A DNA stretch of 29,138 nucleotides from a virus: positions 1-29,138 of IMG/VR virus record IMGVR_UViG_3300034104_002713. One strand, given 5' to 3'. The notes beneath the pieces are model-generated. The model did not search any database. It saw only the letters and a list, made by a program, of their open reading frames with translations, and was not told the origin of the DNA. Position 1 is the first letter of the stretch, and every line of letters begins with the position of its first letter. Positions 7,304 to 15,478 of this stretch are shown one piece after another. The position numbers and the translations under genes are program-made.

Positions 7304-7818
7304 CAGCACTCCGCAGCGAGAAGAAGCCAAAGCGTGGTGTACGGACGCATCACGGGAACGTCCTGCCCTTCCACGTTGTCGTAGGCGCCCGTCCAATACT
7401 CGCCATCCACCGACGAGATCGGCAGGACGGCGCACCACATATACGAATCATTGCCGCTGCGCGTCGGGATGTACGAGAACAAGTTCATCGTCACGGCGAC
7501 GACTTCTTCTCCGTTGGCGTCAAGTTCTGGCACCCAATCGTTTGGCGTGCTGGCGTTTGAAGGTTGGACGTAGAGTTTGACCAACTTGAGATTGTCGGAG
7601 CCGGTCTGTCCCGGCTCGTTGTACCAGGCGCCTGTGAACTGCCCGAGGCGGATTGTGGTTCCACCGCCGCCCCGGCGGGGGGCCATCGTCTGCAGTCGCA
7701 CGGGCACCCTGGCGGCCCCACCTGACCCGAGCGGCGTTCCGTCAACACGCGCGATGACATCGCGAAGTTTGTCGCGAAGCCCGGGGCCGATCAAGTATCG
7801 CTCTGGCCTCTGAGCCAT
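7303..7818 (-). CDS. Distal tail / minor tail structural protein
   Basis: A 171-residue protein. The basic, helical N-terminus (residues 1-30, RPERYLIGPGLRDKLRDVIARV) is followed by a Gly-rich link (APRRGGGG, about 46-53) and a beta-rich domain with LGQFTGAWYNEPG. Its ATG at 7818 overlaps the previous TGA by one base, and its own TGA overlaps the start of the spike gene, so the three genes form a coupled unit downstream of the tape measure. I do not recognise a named family, but the layout (helical clamp plus beta domain) suits an adaptor joining the spike to the tail tip. Assignment rests on position. Confidence 0.6.
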   Translation of the reverse strand: MAQRPERYLIGPGLRDKLRDVIARVDGTPLGSGGAARVPVRLQTMAPRRGGGGTTIRLGQFTGAWYNEPGQTGSDNLKLVKLYVQPSNASTPNDWVPELDANGEEVVAVTMNLFSYIPTRSGNDSYMWCAVLPISSVDGEYWTGAYDNVEGQDVPVMRPYTTLWLLLAAEC

Positions 7819-8912
7819 CAGAACAGCCTCAGTCCGAGCGTGTTGAAGTCGTATTCCCTGTAGATCCGATACCGCCAGACGAGAACCTTTGGGTTGGCGC
7901 TCTCGGACAGCGGGTATCCGTCTGATGTGAGCGGGACAGGCTGCGCAGAAGGAACCTGCGAGGCGCCGCCATTTTCGTACTCGAACACCCTGACCATGGC
8001 TCTAACTTTTTCGTTGGGGTCGATCCCCTCCGGGAGTGCGAGCGGGGTCTTGATTTTTCCATTCTCGTGACGGAGCGGCTGGCCAAAGCGGTCGATGAAC
8101 GCAGCGGCGGCGTTGGGATTGAAAGACTTGACGTTGAAACCCGTGACAGGGATGGCAACATCCCAGCCGATGTCCACTTCCCGCATTACGCCGCTTTCGC
8201 CAGTAATGAATGCTGGGTTCTCTTTGTAGAGAAACTCGTAGGTCGCCGACCAGCCGCGAAAGATCCCACTGCCCCACGCCTCGACGACAGGCGACGACTG
8301 AATGGACCGCAGCAAGACGGTGGCCCTTGGGAATGTCCGGCCGCCGATCCTCATTTCATTGCTATTGATTCGCCCCACGGCGTAGGTTTTCGCCAGCGGA
8401 TCGAGTGTTTGCGGCTGCACGACAGAAATGGTGACAATCGGCTCAAGCCGCACGACGCCGTCGTACATATCTCCGACGGGGTTCGCCGCAGCCGTTGCGC
8501 CATTTAGCGTCTCATCGTCGTTCACGAACCGCCACGTTCGGACGGGCGACTCGTAGGTGGCGACGCTCGTCGTCCAGTTGGCGGGCCTGATCTCCGGCGC
8601 GCCTCCTCCACCCCCCCCGCCGCTGCCACCCCCACCCCCGCTCGAAGCCCTGGTCGCGTAGTTGAACGTGGCCAGCAGAACCATGCGGCTCTCGCCGTCA
8701 AATCTGCCCTCGAACGATTGGCAGAAGATCCCGGGATTCGACGGGTGCTGGTCGCCGACATAGACACCACAGGCGCCCTGGAAATCGACGTACTCGCCCG
8801 GCTCATCGAGAACGATCCGAAAAACCCTGGTCAGGGAGTCGGCAATCGCCCCCTCGTTGGACGAGCGGGTAAACTGTGCGCCTGTGGCTAGTTCAGATAC
8901 TGCCTGCGGCAT
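7818..8912 (-). CDS. Minor tail / tail-tip protein with poly-glycine linker
   Basis: A 364-residue protein made of two beta-rich parts joined by a linker that is nearly all glycine (residues about 91-104, SGGGGGSGGGGGGG). The first part contains YVGDQHPSNPGIFC and ends with a strand LLATFNYATR; the second contains WRFVNDDETLNG, FRGWSATYEF and a C-terminal VLVWRYRIYREYDF. The general pattern (a 'HP..PGL/IFC' segment followed by a 'VTxxYxTR' strand) resembles tail proteins I associate with planctomycete phage regions, but I cannot give a family name. ATG at 8912, two bases after the previous stop. Likely a structural element near the tail tip. Confidence 0.6.
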   Translation of the reverse strand: MPQAVSELATGAQFTRSSNEGAIADSLTRVFRIVLDEPGEYVDFQGACGVYVGDQHPSNPGIFCQSFEGRFDGESRMVLLATFNYATRASSGGGGGSGGGGGGGAPEIRPANWTTSVATYESPVRTWRFVNDDETLNGATAAANPVGDMYDGVVRLEPIVTISVVQPQTLDPLAKTYAVGRINSNEMRIGGRTFPRATVLLRSIQSSPVVEAWGSGIFRGWSATYEFLYKENPAFITGESGVMREVDIGWDVAIPVTGFNVKSFNPNAAAAFIDRFGQPLRHENGKIKTPLALPEGIDPNEKVRAMVRVFEYENGGASQVPSAQPVPLTSDGYPLSESANPKVLVWRYRIYREYDFNTLGLRLF

Positions 8913-8914
8913 GA

Positions 8915-9283
8915 TCAGCCCTCTGTGATGTCGACGCGAAGCCTGGCGCCTGTCGTTCCCTTGGCTTCGTACTCAGTGCCGCTGGCGAGCCTGAGCAGCG
9001 CGGCCTCGCCGGCTCGCAGCGTTGCGAAACTCAGGAACGACCCGCCAGCGTCGATGCCGATGGCGCAGGTCGACGCGGTGTGCGTGGAGAGGTTTCTCAT
9101 GTACGCCAGACCTACGGCCCCAAGGTTTGCCGTGCTTAGGCCAACGGCCGTGGACGAGAGCGTGTAGGTCTCGCTGCGGAGACCCGTCAGGTTCATGTTC
9201 GCGGTAACGCCGCTGACGCTCACCGTGTTGTCGAGGTTGTCCTTCGAGACGCGAAGTGATACTGAATAAGTGATGTCTGCCAT
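8915..9283 (-). CDS. Small beta-rich structural protein, possible paralogue of 16511-16999 and 17003-17488
   Basis: A 122-residue protein starting at ATG 9283 behind AAGGAAG. The C-terminal 70 residues follow the pattern LG...YMRNLS......IG.D.GG.F.....LRAGE..LLRL...T...A....RLRV.I.EG. The same order of elements (an N-L-S or N-T-G turn, a G-x-D/A-G pair, an R-x-x-L-x-x-G strand, a P or S turn and a final short strand) occurs in the two tandem proteins at 16511-17488. This suggests a shared small beta-sandwich fold, possibly a decoration or tail-attached domain. It follows the tape measure directly. The family is unnamed and the paralogy is my visual judgement. Confidence 0.6.
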   Translation of the reverse strand: MADITYSVSLRVSKDNLDNTVSVSGVTANMNLTGLRSETYTLSSTAVGLSTANLGAVGLAYMRNLSTHTASTCAIGIDAGGSFLSFATLRAGEAALLRLASGTEYEAKGTTGARLRVDITEG

Positions 9284-9292
9284 GCTGCTTCC

Positions 9293-12200
9293 TTACAGGT
9301 TCAGGACACCGGGCGGTGCGCCGTTTTCTCGTGCGATCCGAACAAGTTCTTCCAGGCTGGACGACTGCTTCTGCAGTTCGACGAGGTCTTGGTTCCTGGC
9401 CGAATCGTCGCCACGCAGGAGCCGGTTGAGTTCGGCGGCCCCCTGAGCCGTAGTTACGTCGCTGGCCTGGAGCGCCGCTCGCGACGGCCCTTGCAGGACG
9501 GCGTTCTGGACTTGGTCGGCGAGGCCGAAGATGGCGGGGGCTGCGGATCGAAACGATTCACCTATCAACCGCTGCTGGTCTGCGGCGAGGTCTTGCGGGT
9601 TGCCGATCTGGCCGGCGTCGAAAGCGGCCTGAAGATCGCGGAGGCTCCGGCCAAGTTCTCGGCCAGCCCTCTCGGATGGACTGAGGGCGAGTTCGCGGCC
9701 ACGGGCCTCGGCATTTTGCCGCTCCGCAATCGCGTTGGCTTCGTCTCTCGCCGCGATCGCCGAAGGGTCGGCCTGCGCGGCGGCGTCAACCTGATCCTGC
9801 AGACGGCGTCGCTCCGCAATCAGCGCGTCGCTGTTTGCGGCATTGCCTGCCAAGAGCGACTCGTTGATCTCTCTGATTCGGCGCAGAGACTCCGAGTTCG
9901 GGTCGACATCCCGCTCGATCCGCGTCCTGGCTGCGGTAACGGCATCCTGAACGCGAGCATCGGCAGCCCTCTGCTCGTCAAGGTCTCGGCGTGCCCTGTC
10001 GGCGTCAATCCGGTCGGCGTTGGTAGCCCCAGGCGCGGCGACCGCACGACGGGCCTCTTCCTCTCGCTGGGCGGCGGCCTGCACGTTTGCAGCCGACTCC
10101 TGAGTGGCCTTGTCGAGAGCCTCGGCAAAACGAGACAGCGCAACTGTGGCGGCCTCGACGGCAGCGGCCTGCTCGGCCAGACTCTGCAGTTGGGCCTGGG
10201 CCGCCTCCCTGACGACAGCATCCCTCGGGGACGCCTTCAGCGATTCTTCGACAGTCGTCCTCTCGGCCTCGATCTCCCGGAGCCGTCTGGCGAAGGCGCC
10301 GGAACCGAAACCGCTTGACTGAAGCGCTGCCGCAGCACGTTCAGCGATAGCGGCTGGAGTGCCCTGCGGATCGACCGTTGACCTGATGCGGAGAGCCCTG
10401 GCGGCCTGTGTCGCTGCGTCCCGATCGGCACGGCTTGCGTCAATCTTTGCCGTCTCTTCGGCGACGATGCGGTTCCGCTCCGAGTCGTCGATCCTGCCCC
10501 TCGACAGGTCTTCGTTTGCCCTGGAGATTCGCTTCTCGGAGGCCTGAATGCCTTCGGCGAGGGCGTCGAGAGACCCCTGAATGGCGACCGCCTCGGGGAT
10601 TCCGCGCTGAAGTGCGTCTGCGGCGTTCTCCTGCGCGGTGGCCAAGGACTGCGACGCGCTCTTGAGCGACTTGAAGAAGTCCGCAAGATCGCCTTCGCCT
10701 TGCAGCCTGAGCCGAAGTTGCTCAAGTTCGAGAATCGCCTGATTGGCCGCCTGCGCGGCGGCCGTCTCAAAGCCAAATGCCGTCTGGTTGCCAATTGGCG
10801 ACAGTTGGTCGATGAGATCCTGAATGCCGCTGGACTGCGCGGCGCGGTCGGCTGGCGAGTCCCCGAGCGGAAGCCCACGGGCGATGATCTGCGCCCGGCC
10901 GGCTGCCGCCCGAAGCAGCGGGCTCGCGTCGTACCCGAAGGCGGCGCCGGCCGACTCGCCGAGCCTGCCGGTCGCGATGGCGTCGACGGTCCCGGTGATG
11001 CCCTGAATGTTCCTTCTCGCCCGATCAAGGGCAGTGCCGACTCCGGCTACTGCGCCGGAAACGTCAGCGCCTGACGGCTGGCCGAGCGAAAGAAGCCTTT
11101 CTTCATCTTGCGAAATGCGCCTCGCGAGTAGCGCCCGTTGGCGCCGGATGGCGATGGCCCTGCCCGGCGAGGAGGCCTCTTCCTGCTGCTGCGCAAGCCG
11201 CTCGTCCTGCGACAGTCGGCGGACGCCAGCAATGTCCGTCGTCAGGAGGGACGCGCCCTGGAGTTCTCGCTGCTGACGAACGATCTTCTCAAGCGAATCC
11301 GCGAACTCGCTGGCCGATCGCGCTGCCTCAGAGAAAGCCGCCGACCCGAGGTTGCCAAAAGACTCTACGCTCTGCGCGACTTGCGATGCGAGGTTCTTCT
11401 GACGCTCAAAAGCCTTGCCAAGCGCCTTGCTCGTCTCCTCCGCTTCCTTCGCCGCCGTGACGTACCGGAGCAGCGCGCTGACAACCTGACCGCCAATGAC
11501 AACGCCAAGGCCGATTGCAAGGCCGGTGGTTGCCGAGAGTCCGGGGATGATTCCGGACTGCCCGAGAAGCAGGCCGAGTTGCGTGATGTTGTTGCCGATC
11601 GCACGAAGGCGGTACTCAAGCCCGCCCGTCGCCGAAATCAGATCGTCGATGGCGAAAAGCCCCTGCTGCGCCGCCAGTTGCGCCACGGCGGCGCTGCCGA
11701 CTCCAAAAGAACCCCTGTTCTTTAGCCCTCTTTCGGCTATGGCCCTGGCGCGGTCACGGCTAATGCCAATCGCGCCGCCCTCTCGGGACGCATCAGATAC
11801 CGTGTCAATAAATGCATCACTTCGCTGCCTTGCCGCGAACTCGACAGCGCGCCTGGCGCGGTTCCTGCTTTCCTCGCTCTTGAACTTTCCGTCGGCGATC
11901 TTCTGCTGCTTGGCGGCGAGTTTCTCAAAGAACTTCAGGTCTCGGTCGATTGCCTGCTCGACTGTTCTGCGGCCAGAAATGTTTCCTGCCTCGAAGTTTC
12001 CGGCCAACTGTCGCCCGGTAGAGATGAAACTTGCCGCGCGCTCAAGGTCGGCGCCGAGTTTGTCGCTGCGGCTGCCGGAGATGGAGAGAAACTGGTCGAA
12101 CCGCTTTCTGGCAGTCTCCGCTGACTTGAGTTTTGACTCAAATGCGTCGAGTTCTGGAAGCAGCGCTGCCAGTTTTGCTCTGTAGTTGTCTAACCCCTGC

Positions 12201-13648
12201 GCGCCTGCGGCCGTCGTCTTTGCATCGAATGCTGAACGGAGTGTCGAGTTTGCGTCGGCGGCCAGTTTCCTGATTTTGTCGAACTCTCCGGCTACGCCGG
12301 CGCTCTTGAGGTCTTTGACCCTCGAAGAAAGATCATCGAAACGCCCCGCGACGCTTCTGTTGAACTCCTCTCGCGACAGGGCGATGTCTTCCCGAAGGTT
12401 CACTGCGGCAACGGACGCCTGTCGCCTTCTGCCGAGGATCGGGCTAGCGCCGATGATGTTGTTTCGCTGAGTTTGGGCGTCGCGCCTGATCTTGTCGATC
12501 GTCCTTTCTGATTCAGTTCTGATCAGCGCGTCAGCCTTGTCGAAACCGCTTCTCCCGAAAGCCTTCGTCGCGTCTGCGGCTGCCAGCGCCTCGATGGCCT
12601 GCTTCGCCCGCTTCGCCGAGACCTCGCTGCGGTTGAGTTGCTCGATGACCCGGCCGACAGATGAGATCAGCCCGTCAAACCTCTGATCGTCGCCGTCTCG
12701 AAGTTTTGCCGACAGCGAGGACAACTTTTCGGTGAGTTTGTCGACCTGAGACGCGGCCTGCGGGGAGACAATCTGGCGGATGCTCGCGCTGCGGAGTTCT
12801 CGGTCAAAAAGGCTATTGATCGTCTCCTGGCGAGAGACCTCGCTGTCGAGCCTCTGCTGGGCGATGCCGCGAAACTGCAACTGTCGCGGCGTGACAGCGC
12901 GTCCGTTTCGCTCGGTGTTCGCGATAATCAGTTGCGCCCGGGCCACCCGGGCCGCAGCCCTGGCCACTCGCTCGGCGCTCTCCTCGGCCTGCACGGCGAG
13001 GTCGGCGAATACATCCGACCGGAAGGCCGCCGGCACGGCCTGGGCGCGGTTTCGCAGGTCAAGCGACCGCTGGAGCGAGTCTCTTGCCCTGGCCTGGAAG
13101 AACGACCCACCCGTATTGTTGGCATTGAGGGCGTCGGCCAGCCGGCCAAAGTCGCCTGCGGCTGCCGTCGCCCGGCCGAGAGCCACGATTCTGGCACGCA
13201 GGTTGTCGATCCGCTGCTCGGCGGCCGAGATCGTCGTCGTGCCAGAGCCGATTTCACGATACAGCCGCTGAAACCCTCCCTGAATCCGGTTGAGTTCCGG
13301 CGTCAGTTGGGACTGCAGGGCGTTCGACAGCCGCTCGACCTGATTTTTGACATCGGTCAGCGGCCTGCCGACATCCTCGAACGCTCGCAACTGCTGCCGC
13401 AGCCGGCCCGGATCTGGAAGGCCAGCGCCGAGCCCCTGCCGCTGGAGGTTCTGAATCTCCCGCAGCGTCCGCTGGAACCGCTGGAGTTGCGTCAGCGTGC
13501 CGTTTAGGGCACGGTTGTCGAGATTGAACTGCAGCCCACGAGCCTGCTGGGCGAACTGATTCAGTTCACGGCGTGCTGTGCCGATCTGGCGACTGAAGTC
13601 CTGCGTGTTCGCAGTCAGGACAGCCGAGATTTTGCCGAGCAGTGCCAT
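9293..13648 (-). CDS. Tail tape measure protein
   Basis: A 1451-residue protein, by far the longest gene, located directly after the tail assembly chaperone pair, the standard siphovirus position. The N-terminus (ALLGKISAVLTANTQDFSRQI) is the typical tape measure opening. Most of the chain is helical with high Q, R, E and A content and long coiled-coil stretches. A glycine-rich hydrophobic segment lies around residues 675-735 (LGLLLG, GLAIGLGVVIGG, VVSALLRYV), suitable for membrane insertion during DNA ejection. It sets tail length and occupies the tail lumen; at the usual rule of about 1.5 angstrom per residue the tail would be near 200 nm. ATG at 13648 sits five bases after the stop of the chaperone T frame. 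Confidence 0.95.
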   Translation of the reverse strand: MALLGKISAVLTANTQDFSRQIGTARRELNQFAQQARGLQFNLDNRALNGTLTQLQRFQRTLREIQNLQRQGLGAGLPDPGRLRQQLRAFEDVGRPLTDVKNQVERLSNALQSQLTPELNRIQGGFQRLYREIGSGTTTISAAEQRIDNLRARIVALGRATAAAGDFGRLADALNANNTGGSFFQARARDSLQRSLDLRNRAQAVPAAFRSDVFADLAVQAEESAERVARAAARVARAQLIIANTERNGRAVTPRQLQFRGIAQQRLDSEVSRQETINSLFDRELRSASIRQIVSPQAASQVDKLTEKLSSLSAKLRDGDDQRFDGLISSVGRVIEQLNRSEVSAKRAKQAIEALAAADATKAFGRSGFDKADALIRTESERTIDKIRRDAQTQRNNIIGASPILGRRRQASVAAVNLREDIALSREEFNRSVAGRFDDLSSRVKDLKSAGVAGEFDKIRKLAADANSTLRSAFDAKTTAAGAQGLDNYRAKLAALLPELDAFESKLKSAETARKRFDQFLSISGSRSDKLGADLERAASFISTGRQLAGNFEAGNISGRRTVEQAIDRDLKFFEKLAAKQQKIADGKFKSEESRNRARRAVEFAARQRSDAFIDTVSDASREGGAIGISRDRARAIAERGLKNRGSFGVGSAAVAQLAAQQGLFAIDDLISATGGLEYRLRAIGNNITQLGLLLGQSGIIPGLSATTGLAIGLGVVIGGQVVSALLRYVTAAKEAEETSKALGKAFERQKNLASQVAQSVESFGNLGSAAFSEAARSASEFADSLEKIVRQQRELQGASLLTTDIAGVRRLSQDERLAQQQEEASSPGRAIAIRRQRALLARRISQDEERLLSLGQPSGADVSGAVAGVGTALDRARRNIQGITGTVDAIATGRLGESAGAAFGYDASPLLRAAAGRAQIIARGLPLGDSPADRAAQSSGIQDLIDQLSPIGNQTAFGFETAAAQAANQAILELEQLRLRLQGEGDLADFFKSLKSASQSLATAQENAADALQRGIPEAVAIQGSLDALAEGIQASEKRISRANEDLSRGRIDDSERNRIVAEETAKIDASRADRDAATQAARALRIRSTVDPQGTPAAIAERAAAALQSSGFGSGAFARRLREIEAERTTVEESLKASPRDAVVREAAQAQLQSLAEQAAAVEAATVALSRFAEALDKATQESAANVQAAAQREEEARRAVAAPGATNADRIDADRARRDLDEQRAADARVQDAVTAARTRIERDVDPNSESLRRIREINESLLAGNAANSDALIAERRRLQDQVDAAAQADPSAIAARDEANAIAERQNAEARGRELALSPSERAGRELGRSLRDLQAAFDAGQIGNPQDLAADQQRLIGESFRSAAPAIFGLADQVQNAVLQGPSRAALQASDVTTAQGAAELNRLLRGDDSARNQDLVELQKQSSSLEELVRIARENGAPPGVLNL

Positions 13649-13652
13649 TTTG

Positions 13653-13949
13653 TTACTTCAGTTTCGCCAGTTCAGCCCACATCTCTTCCTGAGTCTGGTG
13701 CGGCCGTACCACTGACGGGACGAAGATTTTCTCTTCAGGCACCCGCTTGTAGTTGCCGCTCGCCGCCATGATGGTTCGGCAGATTCGTGCCGTTTGCCAC
13801 CAATGGTCAGGGAGCGGCCACCTCTGGTCGTAGGCGAACCACTCGCTCAGTTCTTCGGAGTCAATCTCACTCAACAGCCTCTTGACGGTCATGCCAAGCG
13901 CGAGCGCTAGGCGGAAATAGAATCTCCGCTCAGGTCGCTCGGTGAATCT
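13653..13949 (-). CDS. Tail assembly chaperone, T-frame (made as a -1 frameshift fusion)
   Basis: This frame is open from the slippery site at 13949-13955 to TAA at 13653, giving 98 residues after the shift. The first residues after the shift (RFTERPERRFYFRLALALGM) and the following TVKRLLSEI and ELSEWFAYDQ match the lambda gpT / minor tail protein T pattern, in which a hydrophobic R-x-x-L-A-L-G-M segment is followed by S-x-E-L-x-E-W. Only the part from 13892 has its own ATG and it has no good Shine-Dalgarno, so production as a G-T fusion of 111 + 98 = 209 residues is the better reading. It would bind the tape measure during tail assembly and be absent from the virion. Confidence 0.85.
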   Translation of the reverse strand, partial: RFTERPERRFYFRLALALGMTVKRLLSEIDSEELSEWFAYDQRWPLPDHWWQTARICRTIMAASGNYKRVPEEKIFVPSVVRPHQTQEEMWAELAKLK

Positions 13950-14281
13950 TTTCCCAGGCCTTCCACAGCCTCCTGCGTAAAGGCGTTGTGTGCCCAGGCC
14001 TTCTCGAACAGCCGGTTGATGACGACGCTCGACTTCTTGCCAAGCGCGTCAGTGTCGTCGTCCGAGAACAGGCGTTCGCCGGAGTCGTCGCACAGCGTCA
14101 GGACGAGGAACCGGACGCGGAACGACTTCATCTTCTGCTCGGCGTAGGACTCCTCGAACGCGTCTCGCTCAAGGCCGGAGAGCGTCTTGACGAACACATC
14201 GCCCTTCCATTCCGGCACCGGAATGGCATCACTGAGTCGAACGTCCTTCGCAGCGAGGATTGCAGTCTTGCTGAGAGCCAT
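13907..14281 (-). CDS. Tail assembly chaperone, G-frame
   Basis: A 124-residue acidic/helical protein between the tail tube genes and the tape measure. It starts at ATG 14281 behind AAGGAA. The middle (residues 25-90) with GDVFVKTLSGLERDAFEE, FRVRFLVLTLCDDSGERLF and LFEKAWAHNAF is the pattern of short phage tail chaperones (lambda gpG analogues): 'L.g.ER..fE....' followed by 'R..L...t..dedG..lF'. The last 13 codons after the slippery site are read only when no frameshift occurs. It is predicted to coat the tape measure with the G-T fusion and recruit tail tube subunits. Confidence 0.88.
   Translation of the reverse strand: MALSKTAILAAKDVRLSDAIPVPEWKGDVFVKTLSGLERDAFEESYAEQKMKSFRVRFLVLTLCDDSGERLFSDDDTDALGKKSSVVINRLFEKAWAHNAFTQEAVEGLGKDSPSDLSGDSISA
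13949..13955 (-). other. Programmed -1 ribosomal frameshift site (G_GGA_AAA)
   Basis: On the minus strand the heptamer reads GGGAAAA. In the chaperone G frame it is divided as G GGA AAA (preceded by CT), which is exactly the X XXY YYZ form, and differs from the lambda G-T site (GGGAAAG) only in the last base. A shift of -1 here avoids the TAG at 13907 and continues without a stop into the T frame. Shift and frames were checked codon by codon. Confidence 0.9.
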
Positions 14282-14298
14282 GGGATTCCTTTTGTCGC

Positions 14299-14664
14299 TT
14301 AGTCTGTGAGGTTGATCAAAAAAGACGCCTGCCCGCGAATAACGTCACCAACAGCCATCTCGTGCGTGAGGGACTCCACGGCGGCCAACTTGGTGATGTT
14401 GATACTCGGAGACGATATTGAGAGGGTCCCGGTGGCCCCCTGCATGAACAGCGGGGCAGGCGTGGTCGCAGTCCGGATGAACTCGATCGACACCTTGGGC
14501 GCCGTGAGGATGGCACCGGTGGCAACCAGCCGCCGGTAGCCCACGGGGTCGGCGATGGCCGTCATGTCGACGACCTCGCTCTGCGCCTCCTCTATCGAGA
14601 TAGAGGTGACGTTCGCGGAAAACCCGCTGAACGAAAAAGTCGTGCCATGCGACGAGATCGCCAC
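14299..14664 (-). CDS. Tail tube protein candidate, copy 2
   Basis: A 121-residue protein starting at a GTG at 14664 with a strong GGGAGG site five bases upstream. Its N-terminus (SSHGTTFSFSGFSANVTSI) and its 'VDMTAIADP' and 'GTLSISSP' strands align by eye with the neighbouring 110-residue protein at 14688-15020, so the two are tandem paralogues. The layout, a short beta hairpin followed by T-S-I, then a V-D-x-T segment, is that of siphophage major tail tube subunits. The position just upstream of the chaperones supports this. Which copy builds the tube, or whether the tube is mixed, cannot be decided from the sequence. Confidence 0.75.
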   Translation of the reverse strand: MAISSHGTTFSFSGFSANVTSISIEEAQSEVVDMTAIADPVGYRRLVATGAILTAPKVSIEFIRTATTPAPLFMQGATGTLSISSPSINITKLAAVESLTHEMAVGDVIRGQASFLINLTD

Positions 14665-14687
14665 TGCCGCCTCCCGTCACGCATTGA

Positions 14688-15020
14688 TCAAGCGAGCCGG
14701 AAGGTGGCAGAGCCTCGCACGAAGTCGCCCACCGAGCCGCCGATGCTGGCCGTCGAGCAGGTCGCGGTGCCACTGATCGAAAACGGCCCCGAGATGCTGA
14801 GTTGCCCAGACACGCCGGCAGTGAGGATCGTGGTCGAGATGTAGTCGATCTGCACCTCGCGCTCGGTGGCGAAGCCGCCGATAAACACACGCCGCGCGTT
14901 CGGGGCGATGCCAAGGTGGGTCGCGTCGAGGAGGTCTTGCGAGTCATTGACCTGCACAGAAGTCACGGTGATGGTGCTGCCACCGAACGTGAACGTCATT
15001 CCCTGTGACGAAACGGACAT
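14688..15020 (-). CDS. Tail tube protein candidate, copy 1
   Basis: A 110-residue protein at ATG 15020 behind an AAGGAGG site. It shares with the downstream neighbour the start 'SS.G.TF.F.G', a 'VTSV/I' strand, a 'D.T.L/I' segment, an 'R.V..GG/ATG' turn, 'GQLSIS.P' and a final 'VGDF/VRG.A.F'. Both copies are short compared with typical tail tube proteins (about 130-250 residues), which fits a single tube domain without an added Ig-like domain. The strong ribosome site suggests high expression, as expected for a repeated subunit. Confidence 0.75.
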   Translation of the reverse strand: MSVSSQGMTFTFGGSTITVTSVQVNDSQDLLDATHLGIAPNARRVFIGGFATEREVQIDYISTTILTAGVSGQLSISGPFSISGTATCSTASIGGSVGDFVRGSATFRLA

Positions 15021-15049
15021 TTGCGTGCGCCTCCTTGCGCGAGAGAGTG

Positions 15050-15478
15050 TTAGCCGGTAGCCTCAGTCCAACGAATCTGAAACAGTTGCCGCACTTCGTA
15101 GGCTGGGGGCAGTTGCGCCCCGACCGCCGTGGGATCGAGGAAGTCGTCGACCTCGGACACCAGCCTCATATCGTGTATTGTAACCCCAGATAGTGTGCCA
15201 GTGTGGCCATCCAAGGCCAGCCGGACCTCGTCGGCCAACTCCTTCGCGCCGTCGTAGGACAGCGACCACGAGGCCACCTGCATGGAGACCTCGGGCATGA
15301 AAAGCGGGGTGTTCGAGAGCGTGCCCTCGCGACGGACGTTCGCCCGCTTGTAGATGATGAACGGCATGGCGGCCCCCTTGGGCACGGCGATCGGGTAAAT
15401 CTGGAACCCGACCAGCCGGGCCACGCCCGGGGCCGAAGTCAGCCGCGTGTAGATATGCCGTTCCGGCAGCAGAAGCAT
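15050..15478 (-). CDS. Tail terminator / tail completion protein (DUF3168-like)
   Basis: A 142-residue protein with the order expected for the tail completion family: an N-terminal helix with L and V positions (RLTSAPGVARLVGFQIYPI), a strand PFIIYKRANVRREG, a strand MPEVSMQVASWSLSYDGAKELADEV, a loop with L-D-G-H-T-G and a C-terminal strand YEVRQLFQIRW. In this family the protein caps the tail at the head-proximal end and sets its length with the tape measure. The ATG at 15478 overlaps the previous TGA by one base (TGATG). The same frame is open for another 300 codons upstream, but that part overlaps two other genes and is not coding. Confidence 0.75.
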   Translation of the reverse strand: MLLLPERHIYTRLTSAPGVARLVGFQIYPIAVPKGAAMPFIIYKRANVRREGTLSNTPLFMPEVSMQVASWSLSYDGAKELADEVRLALDGHTGTLSGVTIHDMRLVSEVDDFLDPTAVGAQLPPAYEVRQLFQIRWTEATG

